Part shown: positions 1-7,940 of the stretch, piece by piece
How positions within the stretch are numbered: the first letter of the stretch is position 1
Layout: every line of letters begins with the position of its first letter
NCBI GenBank assembly: GCA_902772795.1
Contig: CACYBZ010000154.1
Location: 1-9,899 of the forward strand
DNA: 9,899 nt
DNA from: an uncultured Ruminococcus sp.
GTDB taxonomy: Bacteria > Bacillota > Clostridia > Oscillospirales > Acutalibacteraceae
Reading direction: 5' to 3'
Notes under the pieces: model-generated
Databases searched by the model: none
What the model saw: only the letters and a program-made list of their open reading frames with translations
Told to the model about the DNA's origin: nothing
Position numbers and translations under genes: made by a program

Positions 1-18
1 ACTTTTTTTCAAAAAAGT
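1..18. repeat. A/T hairpin cut by the window edge
   Basis: ACTTTTTT pairs with AAAAAAGT across a two-base TC loop. The neighbouring GTGGGCGGG suggests that the stem continues outside the window with a GC-rich base. On the minus strand it follows the hairpin after pyrG by about 10 nt, so it may be the next unit of the same kind of hairpin array. Its T-run could also help terminate pyrG transcription. The left part cannot be seen. Confidence 0.45.
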
Positions 19-28
19 GGGCGGGATT

Positions 29-1662
<1,634 letters not shown>

Positions 1663-2511
1663 TTATAATACAATGGTACCTTCAAATACACGCTCTGCTT
1701 CACCTGTCATATATACGGTGTCATCGGTATAGTTGATAACCAAATCTCCGCCTCTGAGCTGTATGGTGATGTCTTCTCCCTTTTTACAGAAACCGTTCTC
1801 TACTGCGGCTACGGCTACGGCACAGGCACCTGTTCCGCACGCCCATGTTTCACCACTGCCTCTTTCCCATACTCTCATCTTGATGGTATGGTCGTTGATG
1901 ACTCTTACAAATTCTGTATTGACTCTTTCAGGGAAAAGTCTGTCATATTCAAATTTAGGGCCTATCTTTTCAATGTCCAGTCCCTCTACATCGTTGATGA
2001 ATACCACACAATGAGGATTTCCCATAGATACACAGGTAATATGATATTCCTGACCGTCTATTGTTACGGCTTCGTTGACAATTTTGTCTTTGCCGTCCAT
2101 CGCCACAGGAATATTCTGAGGCTGAAGTTCTGCCTTACCCATATCAACACGCAGTCTTTTGACTTCGCCGTCTTTCTTATAGACTTTCAGTGTCTTGATT
2201 CCGCTGAGTGTTTCTATTGTGACAGTTTCCTTGTCATTGTCAACAATATTGTGGTCATACAGGAATTTGCCTACACAACGGATACCGTTACCGCACATCT
2301 TGCCTTCTGAACCGTCAAGGTTGAACATACGCATTTTGGCATCTGCCACATCTGACGGACAGACCAGAATCACACCGTCACCACCTATGCCGAAATGTCT
2401 GTCGGAAAGTCTTACACTAAGACCTTCGGGATTGTTTATCTTCTGGTTGAAACAGTTGAAATAAATATAGTCATTACCGCAACCCTGCATTTTGGTAAAG
2501 GAATATTTCAT
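1663..2511 (-). CDS. dapF: Diaminopimelate epimerase module, possibly also translated alone from an internal start
   Basis: DapF converts LL- to meso-diaminopimelate, the precursor of lysine and of the peptidoglycan cross-link residue. Counting from the internal ATG at 2511, the module has 282 residues, the usual length of free-standing DapF. It begins like a typical DapF, with FTKMQGCGND at residues 5-14. The two catalytic cysteines are present: Cys73 in MCGNGIRC and Cys225 in ACGTGAC. The substrate-binding GNPHCV motif lies near 165-170. In the fused frame these cysteines are residues 1141 and 1293. A good AGGAG sits 7 nt before the internal ATG, exactly where a separate gene would have it, so independent initiation or reinitiation is plausible. 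This entry overlaps the carB frame and is listed so that the second enzyme is not missed. Confidence 0.6.
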   Translation of the reverse strand: MKYSFTKMQGCGNDYIYFNCFNQKINNPEGLSVRLSDRHFGIGGDGVILVCPSDVADAKMRMFNLDGSEGKMCGNGIRCVGKFLYDHNIVDNDKETVTIETLSGIKTLKVYKKDGEVKRLRVDMGKAELQPQNIPVAMDGKDKIVNEAVTIDGQEYHITCVSMGNPHCVVFINDVEGLDIEKIGPKFEYDRLFPERVNTEFVRVINDHTIKMRVWERGSGETWACGTGACAVAVAAVENGFCKKGEDITIQLRGGDLVINYTDDTVYMTGEAERVFEGTIVL

Positions 2512-5500
2512 TTTTTCACTCCTCATGTTGTTGATGTCAACAAGTTCTGTATTGTACTGTGAATATCGGCTCATCAGACATTCTACCAACGCATTGGCAG
2601 TATCAATGGACGTAAGACAAGGGATATTTCTTTCTACGGCTTTTCTTCTGATTTTTACACTGTCCCTCGTCGGGATACGACCCTTTGACGATGTGGAAAT
2701 GACATAGGTAACTTCTCCGCTTTCGATGAGTTTGAGTGTGTTGTTTTCTTTGGATTCGTGGATTTTCTTGACAGTAGTCGCATTGATACCGTAAGCCTCC
2801 AGAATTTTTGCCGTTCCTGCAGTAGCATAGACGGTAAAGCCCAGCATAGCGAATTTTTTGGCAACGTCACCGATTTCGCCCTTGTCGCTGTCCCTTACAG
2901 TGATGAATACACCGCCTGACTTGTTCATCTTGTAACCTGCTCCGACAAGTCCTTTGTAAAGAGCTTCTTCCAGTGTTCCCGCAATGCCCAGAACTTCACC
3001 TGTGGATTTCATTTCAGGGCCGAGCTGGTTATCAACATTGATTAACTTCTCAAAGGAGAATACGGGAACTTTTACCGCTGTATACGGTGATTTTCTGTAA
3101 AGACCTGTTCCGTAACCCATATCGGCAAGTTTTTCGCCGAGCATGGCTTTTGTGGCAAGGTCTACCATGGGCACGCCTGTGACTTTACTGATATACGGAA
3201 TGGTTCTTGACGAACGGGGATTGACTTCGATAACATACAGGTCATTGTCATAAATCAGATACTGTATGTTGACAAGTCCCTTTGTCCGCAACGACAAGGC
3301 AAGGTCTTTGGAACTTCTGACAATAATGCTTGTCATTTCGTCACTCAGATTCCATGCGGGATAAACAGCGATGGAGTCGCCTGAGTGTACGCCTGCACGT
3401 TCAATATGTTGCATGATACCAGGAATAAGAATGTCTTCGCCGTCACAAATCGCATCGACTTCGATTTCTGTACCCATAAGGTATTTGTCGATAAGAATGG
3501 GATTTTCAATATTCTGTGAAAGGATGATGGCCATATATTCCACGACATCATCTTCATTGTAAGCGATAATCATGTTCTGTCCGCCAAGTACATAGGACGG
3601 TCTTAACAGAACAGGATAGCCGATATCTTCGGCAACCTTGAGGGCTTCTTCCGTAGTCATTACGGTGACACCACGGGGTCTTTTGATTTTATGTCTTTCC
3701 AGAAGTTCATCAAAGCGTTCCCTGTCCTCAGCCATGTCGATACTGTCGGCTGACGTTCCCAGAATGTTGACTCCGCTGTCACTGAGGAATTTTGTGAGTT
3801 TGATAGCGGTCTGTCCGCCGAACGCCACAACGACACCATAAGGTTTTTCGGTATGGATAATACCCATAACGTCTTCATTGGTGAGCGGTTCAAAATACAG
3901 ACGGTCAGCAGTATCAAAGTCTGTGGAAACGGTTTCGGGGTTGTTGTTGACAATGACAACTTCATAACCTGCTCTTTTCAGTGCCCATACACAGTGTACC
4001 GACGCATAGTCAAATTCAATACCCTGTCCTATTCTGATAGGCCCTGAACCGAAAACAATAATGGTCTTTTTACCTGTATTTCTTTCTTCGATAAACTCCG
4101 TTGCTTCGTTTTCTTCGTCAAAGGTAGAATAGAAATAAGGGGTTTCTGCCCTGAATTCCGCCGCACAGGTATCTACCATCTTATAGACGGGAATTTCAGG
4201 ATTTTCTATTTCACAGCCTGAGATGGCTTTGATGGTTCTGTCAAGATAGCCCATTGTCTTGGCTTTGTGATAGAGTTCCTTTGTGAGATTGCCTTTGGCA
4301 AGTTCCTGTTCCATGCGGATAAGCTTGCGTAATTTCTCCAGGAACCATTCATCTATCATGGTAATGTTATGGATTTCTTCTACGGTAACGCCTCTTTTGA
4401 GGGCTTCGTATACGCAGAATATTCTTTCATCGTCACATACGGAAAGTCTTTTACGAACACTGCTGTCTGACATCTGCATGAATTTTTCACTGTTGAGTGT
4501 GTCATGCGAAATTTCCGCACCTCTTACCGCTTTCATGATAGCCTGTTCAAAGGTGGGGGCGATTGCCATAACTTCGCCTGTGGCTTTCATCTGTGTGCCG
4601 AGTGTTCTTTTGGCATAGACAAATTTGTCGAAAGGCCATTTCGGGAACTTGACGACAACATAGTCAACCGCAGGTTCAAAGCAGGCATAGGTGGACCCTG
4701 TGACAGCGTTTTTAATTTCGCTGAGGTTATAGCCGATAGCAATTTTAGCGGCAACTTTGGCAATGGGATAACCTGTTGCCTTGGAAGCCAGTGCCGATGA
4801 ACGGGAAACACGGGGATTGACTTCAATGACGGCATATTCAAAGCTTTCGGGGTTGAGGGCAAACTGACAGTTACAACCACCCTCTACACCCAGAGCGGAA
4901 ATAATATTCAATGCGGCACTTCTCAGCATCTGATATTCCTTGTCGGCAAGCGTTACCGCAGGAGCAATAACGATACTGTCGCCTGTATGTACGCCTACGG
5001 GGTCAAAGTTTTCCATGGAACATACTGTGATGACGTTGCCCATACTGTCACGCATGACTTCAAATTCAATTTCTTTCCAACCCGAGATACATCTTTCGAC
5101 CAGTACCTGTGTAATGGGGGAAAGTTCCAGACCGTTGGACGTGATTTCACGCAGTTCTTCTTCGTTATTGACGATACCGCCACCTGTTCCACCAAGTGTA
5201 AAGGCGGGACGGATAATCAGCGGATAACCGATTTCGTTGGCAAAATCCACGGCACTTTCCACGTCGTTGACAACCTTTGACGGAATAACAGGTTGTCCGA
5301 TAGCTTCCATAGTATCTTTGAACATCTGACGGTCTTCGGCTTTGTCGATAGTTTCGGGATTTGCTCCCAGCAGTCTGACGTTGTTTTTCTCCAGAAATCC
5401 TTCCTTGGCGAGCTGCATAGAAAGCGTCAGACCTGTCTGTCCGCCGAGAGTGGATAACAGACTGTCAGGTTTTTCTTTCTGAATAATTCTTTTTACGGTA

Positions 5501-5715
5501 TCGAGTGTAAGCGGTTCGATATAGATTTTGTCCGCCATAGCGTTATCCGTCATGATGGTAGCAGGGTTGGAATTGATAAGGATAACTTCCAGACCTTCTT
5601 CTTTCAGGGCACGGCAAGCCTGTGTGCCTGCATAGTCGAACTCTGCCGCCTGTCCGATAACAATAGGCCCTGACCCTATGACTAATACTCTTTTGATATC
5701 CTTGTTGATTGGCAT
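1663..5715 (-). CDS. carB: Carbamoyl-phosphate synthase large subunit fused in frame to diaminopimelate epimerase (CarB-DapF)
   Basis: One uninterrupted frame of 1350 codons encodes two complete enzymes. Residues 1-1068 are CarB, which uses ammonia channelled from CarA, bicarbonate and two ATP to make carbamoyl phosphate. The two homologous halves each begin with a GSGPI-IGQ motif (residues 14-22 and 556-564) and each has an ATP-grasp EVNPR (298-302 and 830-834). The C-terminal MGS-like allosteric domain covers roughly 933-1060. CarB alone is normally about 1060-1075 residues, so nothing is missing. Residues 1069-1350 are DapF. Both other frames have TGA stops near the joint (2523-2525, 2516-2518); only the carB frame is open. 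The start ATG at 5715 has GGGAG at 5724-5728, 8 nt away. carA lies upstream across a 195-bp hairpin-rich gap and pyrG is 21 bp downstream. The enzyme identities are certain. Whether the cell makes one long protein, two proteins or both is unknown. Confidence 0.96.
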   Translation of the reverse strand: MPINKDIKRVLVIGSGPIVIGQAAEFDYAGTQACRALKEEGLEVILINSNPATIMTDNAMADKIYIEPLTLDTVKRIIQKEKPDSLLSTLGGQTGLTLSMQLAKEGFLEKNNVRLLGANPETIDKAEDRQMFKDTMEAIGQPVIPSKVVNDVESAVDFANEIGYPLIIRPAFTLGGTGGGIVNNEEELREITSNGLELSPITQVLVERCISGWKEIEFEVMRDSMGNVITVCSMENFDPVGVHTGDSIVIAPAVTLADKEYQMLRSAALNIISALGVEGGCNCQFALNPESFEYAVIEVNPRVSRSSALASKATGYPIAKVAAKIAIGYNLSEIKNAVTGSTYACFEPAVDYVVVKFPKWPFDKFVYAKRTLGTQMKATGEVMAIAPTFEQAIMKAVRGAEISHDTLNSEKFMQMSDSSVRKRLSVCDDERIFCVYEALKRGVTVEEIHNITMIDEWFLEKLRKLIRMEQELAKGNLTKELYHKAKTMGYLDRTIKAISGCEIENPEIPVYKMVDTCAAEFRAETPYFYSTFDEENEATEFIEERNTGKKTIIVFGSGPIRIGQGIEFDYASVHCVWALKRAGYEVVIVNNNPETVSTDFDTADRLYFEPLTNEDVMGIIHTEKPYGVVVAFGGQTAIKLTKFLSDSGVNILGTSADSIDMAEDRERFDELLERHKIKRPRGVTVMTTEEALKVAEDIGYPVLLRPSYVLGGQNMIIAYNEDDVVEYMAIILSQNIENPILIDKYLMGTEIEVDAICDGEDILIPGIMQHIERAGVHSGDSIAVYPAWNLSDEMTSIIVRSSKDLALSLRTKGLVNIQYLIYDNDLYVIEVNPRSSRTIPYISKVTGVPMVDLATKAMLGEKLADMGYGTGLYRKSPYTAVKVPVFSFEKLINVDNQLGPEMKSTGEVLGIAGTLEEALYKGLVGAGYKMNKSGGVFITVRDSDKGEIGDVAKKFAMLGFTVYATAGTAKILEAYGINATTVKKIHESKENNTLKLIESGEVTYVISTSSKGRIPTRDSVKIRRKAVERNIPCLTSIDTANALVECLMSRYSQYNTELVDINNMRSEKMKYSFTKMQGCGNDYIYFNCFNQKINNPEGLSVRLSDRHFGIGGDGVILVCPSDVADAKMRMFNLDGSEGKMCGNGIRCVGKFLYDHNIVDNDKETVTIETLSGIKTLKVYKKDGEVKRLRVDMGKAELQPQNIPVAMDGKDKIVNEAVTIDGQEYHITCVSMGNPHCVVFINDVEGLDIEKIGPKFEYDRLFPERVNTEFVRVINDHTIKMRVWERGSGETWACGTGACAVAVAAVENGFCKKGEDITIQLRGGDLVINYTDDTVYMTGEAERVFEGTIVL
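2512..2523 (-). promoter_or_regulatory. Internal Shine-Dalgarno before the dapF module
   Basis: AGGAG at 2519-2523, then TGAAAAA, then ATG at 2511-2509. The spacing of 7 nt is ideal. It lies within the open carB-dapF frame and encodes residues R1065-S1066-E1067-K1068. It looks like the former intergenic start region of dapF kept intact after the carB stop codon was lost. A single base change in codon 1067 (GAA) or 1068 (AAA) would restore TAA. Confidence 0.7.
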
Positions 5716-5736
5716 TTCATAACTCCCTTTCTTTAG

Positions 5737-5878
5737 TTTAAGGGCTTCGCCCTTAAAAATCCCGTATGCAGGGACTTCGTCCCCGCACCCCTATCAGGGG
5801 CTTTGCCCCTGAACCCCACAAGCCTTTGTAAAGGCTTGACCGAAACATTTCGGGAAAATCTGCTTTGGCAGATTTTAT
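5737..5878. repeat. Array of six consecutive small hairpins between carA and carB
   Basis: Six stem-loops follow one another in about 140 bp. Coordinates: (1) 5737-5745/5749-5757, 9 bp, loop TTC. (2) 5771-5775/5779-5783, 5 bp, loop TTC, extended by 5768-5769/5785-5786 across one mismatch. (3) 5794-5801/5805-5812, 8 bp, loop TTT. (4) 5819-5826/5831-5838, 8 bp, loop TGTA. (5) 5840-5844/5849-5853, 5 bp, loop ACAT. (6) 5855-5863/5868-5876, 9 bp, loop TTTG. The stems differ in sequence, so this is neither a tandem repeat nor a CRISPR array. Gaps shrink from about 10 to 1 nt from left to right. There is no ORF here. The first module recurs after pyrG in the opposite orientation. It lies within the presumed carA-carB transcript, so it could affect processing, stability or the ratio of the two subunits. 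It could also be a repetitive mobile palindromic element. Confidence 0.85.
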
Positions 5879-5910
5879 GAGTGGGGGTAAATCTATGAAT
5901 GATGTTAAGA

Positions 5911-6990
5911 TTATTGATTGTTCTCCATAAGTGCTATGAATTTATCAAACAGGAATTCTGTATCCAGCGGGCCACCGCACGCTTCGGGGTGGAACTGTAC
6001 AGAAAAAGCAGGCATAGTGGTATAGGTAACACCTTCGCAAGTACCGTCATTGGCATTGACGAAACTTTCCTTTGCCCCCTCGGGCAACGAACTTCCGACA
6101 ACCGCATAACCGTGATTCTGACTGGTGATATAAACTCTGCCTGTTTCGGTATCGGTGGCAGGCTGATTCGCTCCACGATGACCGTATTTCAGTTTCTGTG
6201 TGGTTGCTCCCTGAGAAAGTGCCAGTAACTGATGTCCGAGGCAGATACCGAAAGTGGGAATTTTATGGGTACACAATACTTTGAGTTGTTCGATAACGGC
6301 TGTATTTTCTTTGGGGTCACCGGGGCCGTTGGAAAGCATAATACCGTCAGGACGGATTGCCAGAATGTCCTGGGCAGTCGCATAGGACGGGAATACTGTC
6401 ACGTTACAGCCTCTTTTGACAAGGGAATTTTCGATATTGGCTTTCGCTCCGAAATCCCACAAGGCAACATTCAGCTTCGGGGTTTCCGCCCGATGTGTGG
6501 TGACTTCATGAGAAGTAACGCTCTTTACGGCATTGGTGACTCTGTAGGATTTGATTTCTTCAAGGTCGTTGGCGAGATTGTCCAGCGTATCGGTAACTTT
6601 ACAGTTCATTACGCCGTATTCACGGACAATTCTGGTAATTGCTCTCGTATCGACATCGTACACGCCAGGAATATCGTTTTCCTGTAAAAAAGTGTCAAGA
6701 AGTCCGTCACTACGAAAGTTTGATGGCTCCTGACACCTGTTCCTGACAATGTACGCTTTTAATGCCGGTCTGGTACTTTCAAAATCGGCAGGTATAACTC
6801 CGTAATTTCCGATAAGGGGAAATGTCTGAATAACTGCCTGACCGTAATAACTGGGGTCGGTAAGTGTTTCAAGATAACCGGTCATAGCGGTGGTAAAGAC
6901 AAGTTCACCAACAACGCTTTTTTCGGCTCCGAACCCTTTTCCCTCAAAAACTTTACCGTTTTCCAGAATAAGAAACGCTTTACGGCTCAT
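5911..6990 (-). CDS. carA: Carbamoyl-phosphate synthase small (glutaminase) subunit
   Basis: CarA hydrolyses glutamine and passes ammonia through a tunnel to CarB. The 359-residue product is complete. The N-terminal CPSase small-subunit domain spans about residues 1-150, with GELVFTTAMTGYLETLTDPSY near 28-48. The C-terminal class I amidotransferase domain has Cys250 in GICLGHQ and the His334/Glu336 pair in QFHPEA, and the oxyanion-type SNGPGDP at 220-226. The ATG at 6990 follows AAGGGA (6999-7004) at 8-nt spacing. It is first in a probable operon with the carB-dapF fusion and pyrG. A consensus-like promoter lies about 140 bp upstream, and its leader contains a tnpB/omega-RNA-like remnant. I looked for a PyrR-type binding loop in that leader and did not recognise one. 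The ANTAR gene just upstream is in the same orientation. Confidence 0.97.
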   Translation of the reverse strand: MSRKAFLILENGKVFEGKGFGAEKSVVGELVFTTAMTGYLETLTDPSYYGQAVIQTFPLIGNYGVIPADFESTRPALKAYIVRNRCQEPSNFRSDGLLDTFLQENDIPGVYDVDTRAITRIVREYGVMNCKVTDTLDNLANDLEEIKSYRVTNAVKSVTSHEVTTHRAETPKLNVALWDFGAKANIENSLVKRGCNVTVFPSYATAQDILAIRPDGIMLSNGPGDPKENTAVIEQLKVLCTHKIPTFGICLGHQLLALSQGATTQKLKYGHRGANQPATDTETGRVYITSQNHGYAVVGSSLPEGAKESFVNANDGTCEGVTYTTMPAFSVQFHPEACGGPLDTEFLFDKFIALMENNQ

Positions 6991-7124
6991 CTAATCAATC
7001 CCTTTCTTTGTTCTTCAGATGAAAACGTGAACTACCCATTGTCTGAAATGGGTTTCCTGCTTCACCGTCCTCGTAACCTACCGACTCCACAGGCGTAAAT
7101 TCGGGCTGTACCATCCCTATTGCT
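6991..7124 (-). promoter_or_regulatory. carA leader (predicted 5' untranslated region)
   Basis: If transcription starts about 7 nt after the -10 at 7131-7136, the carA mRNA has a leader of about 134 nt. It contains the tnpB-like 3' remnant, a 7-bp hairpin with a six-base loop (stem 7034-7040/7047-7053, minus-strand loop TCAGAC), and the carA Shine-Dalgarno. No U-tract follows the hairpin, so it is not an obvious terminator. The ends are estimated, not mapped. Confidence 0.45.
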
Positions 7125-7138
7125 ACGACAATAATAGC
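7027..7138 (-). pseudogene. Remnant of the 3' end of an IS200/IS605-type tnpB with right-end hairpin (omega-RNA-like)
   Basis: Read on the minus strand in one frame, this stretch gives IGMVQPEFTPVES followed by a short linker and EAGNP. That resembles the variable C-terminal tail of TnpB proteins, which often ends in a PVE...EAG(S/N) pattern. It is followed by GAAGCAGGAAACCC, a hairpin (CCCATT/AATGGG) and GGGTAGTTCAC. From memory, this is how many clostridial IS200/IS605 right ends close, where the tnpB 3' end also forms the scaffold of the omega RNA. No RuvC-domain coding or transposase gene is present, so only the terminal ~110 bp survive. The frame stays open to a TGA at 6995-6997 just before carA. 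The identification rests on recalled family patterns and needs a homology search. A PATE-like minimal element or an unrelated structured leader are the alternatives. Confidence 0.55.
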
Positions 7139-7159
7139 ATAAAGATTTCTTTTTGACAA
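7131..7159 (-). promoter_or_regulatory. Sigma-A type promoter for carA
   Basis: On the minus strand, -35 TTGTCA (7154-7159) and -10 TATTAT (7131-7136) are separated by exactly 17 bp. It points at carA and lies about 70 bp after the ANTAR gene stop, so carA need not depend on read-through from upstream. The -35 overlaps the right arm of an imperfect hairpin (7155-7200). Confidence 0.7.
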
Positions 7160-7200
7160 CCTTGTCCCCACAGTACAAAACTGTCGGAATTACGGTTGCC
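7155..7200 (-). repeat. Nested imperfect hairpin between the ANTAR gene and the carA promoter
   Basis: The outer stem pairs 7155-7161 with 7194-7200, seven pairs with one G-U on the minus strand. It encloses a 5-bp hairpin, 7170-7174 with 7180-7184, with a five-base loop. The wobble pairs only in minus-strand RNA, which suggests a role in a transcript from the ANTAR gene side. No T-run follows closely enough for an intrinsic terminator. It could be the remains of the left end of the same IS200/IS605-like element, but that is a guess. Confidence 0.4.
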
Positions 7201-7226
7201 GTTTTTTCAACATAAAATAAAAAAAA

Positions 7227-7811
7227 TTATGTTTCATATGTGTTAAGTATCTGTCGGGCAACATAACGACGGCTCACACGCAAATCCATTGCTTGTTTCT
7301 CAATGTATCGGTGTGCCTGCTCCTCGCTCATCGCCAGACATTGCATAAGCACCATCTTTGCTCTGTTGATTATTTTCATGTCCTCCAGCTGAGTAATCAA
7401 CTTTTTGTTTTCTTCTTCCATCATACCCATACGAAAACGCATCGCCCGCAGTGCCAACAGACTGTGATGTACCGCCTCTACGCTGACGGGCTTGCGTAAC
7501 ATAATCACTCCGTTTTCTGACAGTTTGTCTTTTGTCTTCAACGCTGTATTTTCGCTTACCGCCACGAACACACCTGCACCGGTGTGCTGTGCCATGTAGA
7601 CTGAAAGATTCAGTCCCATTTCATCGGCAAGCGGAGTATAAATGAAAATCAAATCAAACGTTTTTTCCTCAACGAAATGCCTCGCTTCTGACGCTGAATC
7701 AGTCACCTGACATTCCGCATAGCCTTCATCACACATGAGTTCCATAATCGACTGCGTGGCTTTCATGTTTTTAGCAACAATCAGTACTTTACTCACACTC
7801 CACACCACCAT
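7227..7811 (-). CDS. ANTAR-domain regulator with degenerate receiver domain
   Basis: ANTAR proteins bind paired hexaloop hairpins in nascent RNA and prevent transcription termination, often in nitrogen-metabolism operons. This 194-residue protein has an N-terminal receiver-like fold (about 7-115), a coiled-coil linker (about 120-145) and a C-terminal three-helix ANTAR domain (about 135-190) with INRAKMVLMQCLAMSEEQAH. The receiver is degenerate. The phosphoacceptor position in DLIFIYTP is Tyr58 instead of Asp, and the acidic pair after the first strand is absent. The conserved Lys107 in LRKPVS remains. It probably responds to a ligand or partner rather than to phosphorylation. The start is uncertain: the ATG at 7811 has no clear ribosome binding site, whereas GTG at 7796 (Val6) has GGTGG 8 nt before it. 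The next downstream gene, carA, lies 236 bp away in the same direction. The stop codon sits in a weak AT-rich stem (7209-7215/7227-7233). Confidence 0.88.
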   Translation of the reverse strand: MVVWSVSKVLIVAKNMKATQSIMELMCDEGYAECQVTDSASEARHFVEEKTFDLIFIYTPLADEMGLNLSVYMAQHTGAGVFVAVSENTALKTKDKLSENGVIMLRKPVSVEAVHHSLLALRAMRFRMGMMEEENKKLITQLEDMKIINRAKMVLMQCLAMSEEQAHRYIEKQAMDLRVSRRYVARQILNTYET

Positions 7812-7850
7812 CTGATTATTTTATAATAAAACAGATAAAAATGCAATAGC

Positions 7851-7876
7851 AATAATGTCCTTTCTCTGACATTATT
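7851..7876 (-). repeat. Perfect 9-bp hairpin in the leader of the ANTAR gene
   Basis: AATAATGTC and GACATTATT (7851-7859/7868-7876) enclose the eight-base loop AGAGAAAG on the minus strand. It lies between the promoter and the ANTAR start. The loop plus the next G is purine-rich and Shine-Dalgarno-like, but it is 40 bp from the start codon. The nearest T-run starts about 10 nt after the stem, so terminator function is doubtful. A role as attenuator or protein-binding site is possible but unproven. Confidence 0.5.
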
Positions 7877-7904
7877 TTTGCCTGTGCAATTCCACTTGAC
7901 TCAT

Positions 7905-7933
7905 ATTATACATAATTTTTCTGTATTATGCAA
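7905..7933 (-). promoter_or_regulatory. Sigma-A type promoter for the ANTAR gene
   Basis: On the minus strand, -35 TTGCAT (7928-7933) and a perfect -10 TATAAT (7905-7910) are 17 bp apart. The -35 begins 8 bp after the marR stop codon. It gives the ANTAR gene its own leader of about 90 nt, which contains the 7851-7876 hairpin. Confidence 0.75.
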
Positions 7934-7940
7934 GCTATAT

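Noticed and set aside
1888..2310. Plus-strand open frame of 140 codons over dapF
   Set aside because: Mirror of the conserved minus-strand coding sequence; no family resemblance. The same applies to the plus-strand frames at 1117-1572, 4283-4618, 4504-4800, 5899-6228 and 6232-6687.
2509..2530. CarB-DapF fusion as a frameshift artefact
   Set aside because: CarB reads in frame through a normal C-terminal tail and DapF starts in the same frame. A lost stop codon by substitution explains it without any indel, though a base error cannot be excluded.
5737..5878. Hairpin array as a CRISPR array or tandem repeat
   Set aside because: The six stems have different sequences and no constant repeat or spacer length, and no cas genes are nearby.
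6991..7124. PyrR-binding attenuator or riboswitch in the carA leader
   Set aside because: I did not find the conserved PyrR loop sequence or a terminator with an adjacent U-run, and no known riboswitch core is apparent.
7209..7233. Intrinsic terminator of the ANTAR gene
   Set aside because: The stem is 7 bp of mainly A-T pairs with the T-run in the loop and not after the stem, so it is too weak to call.
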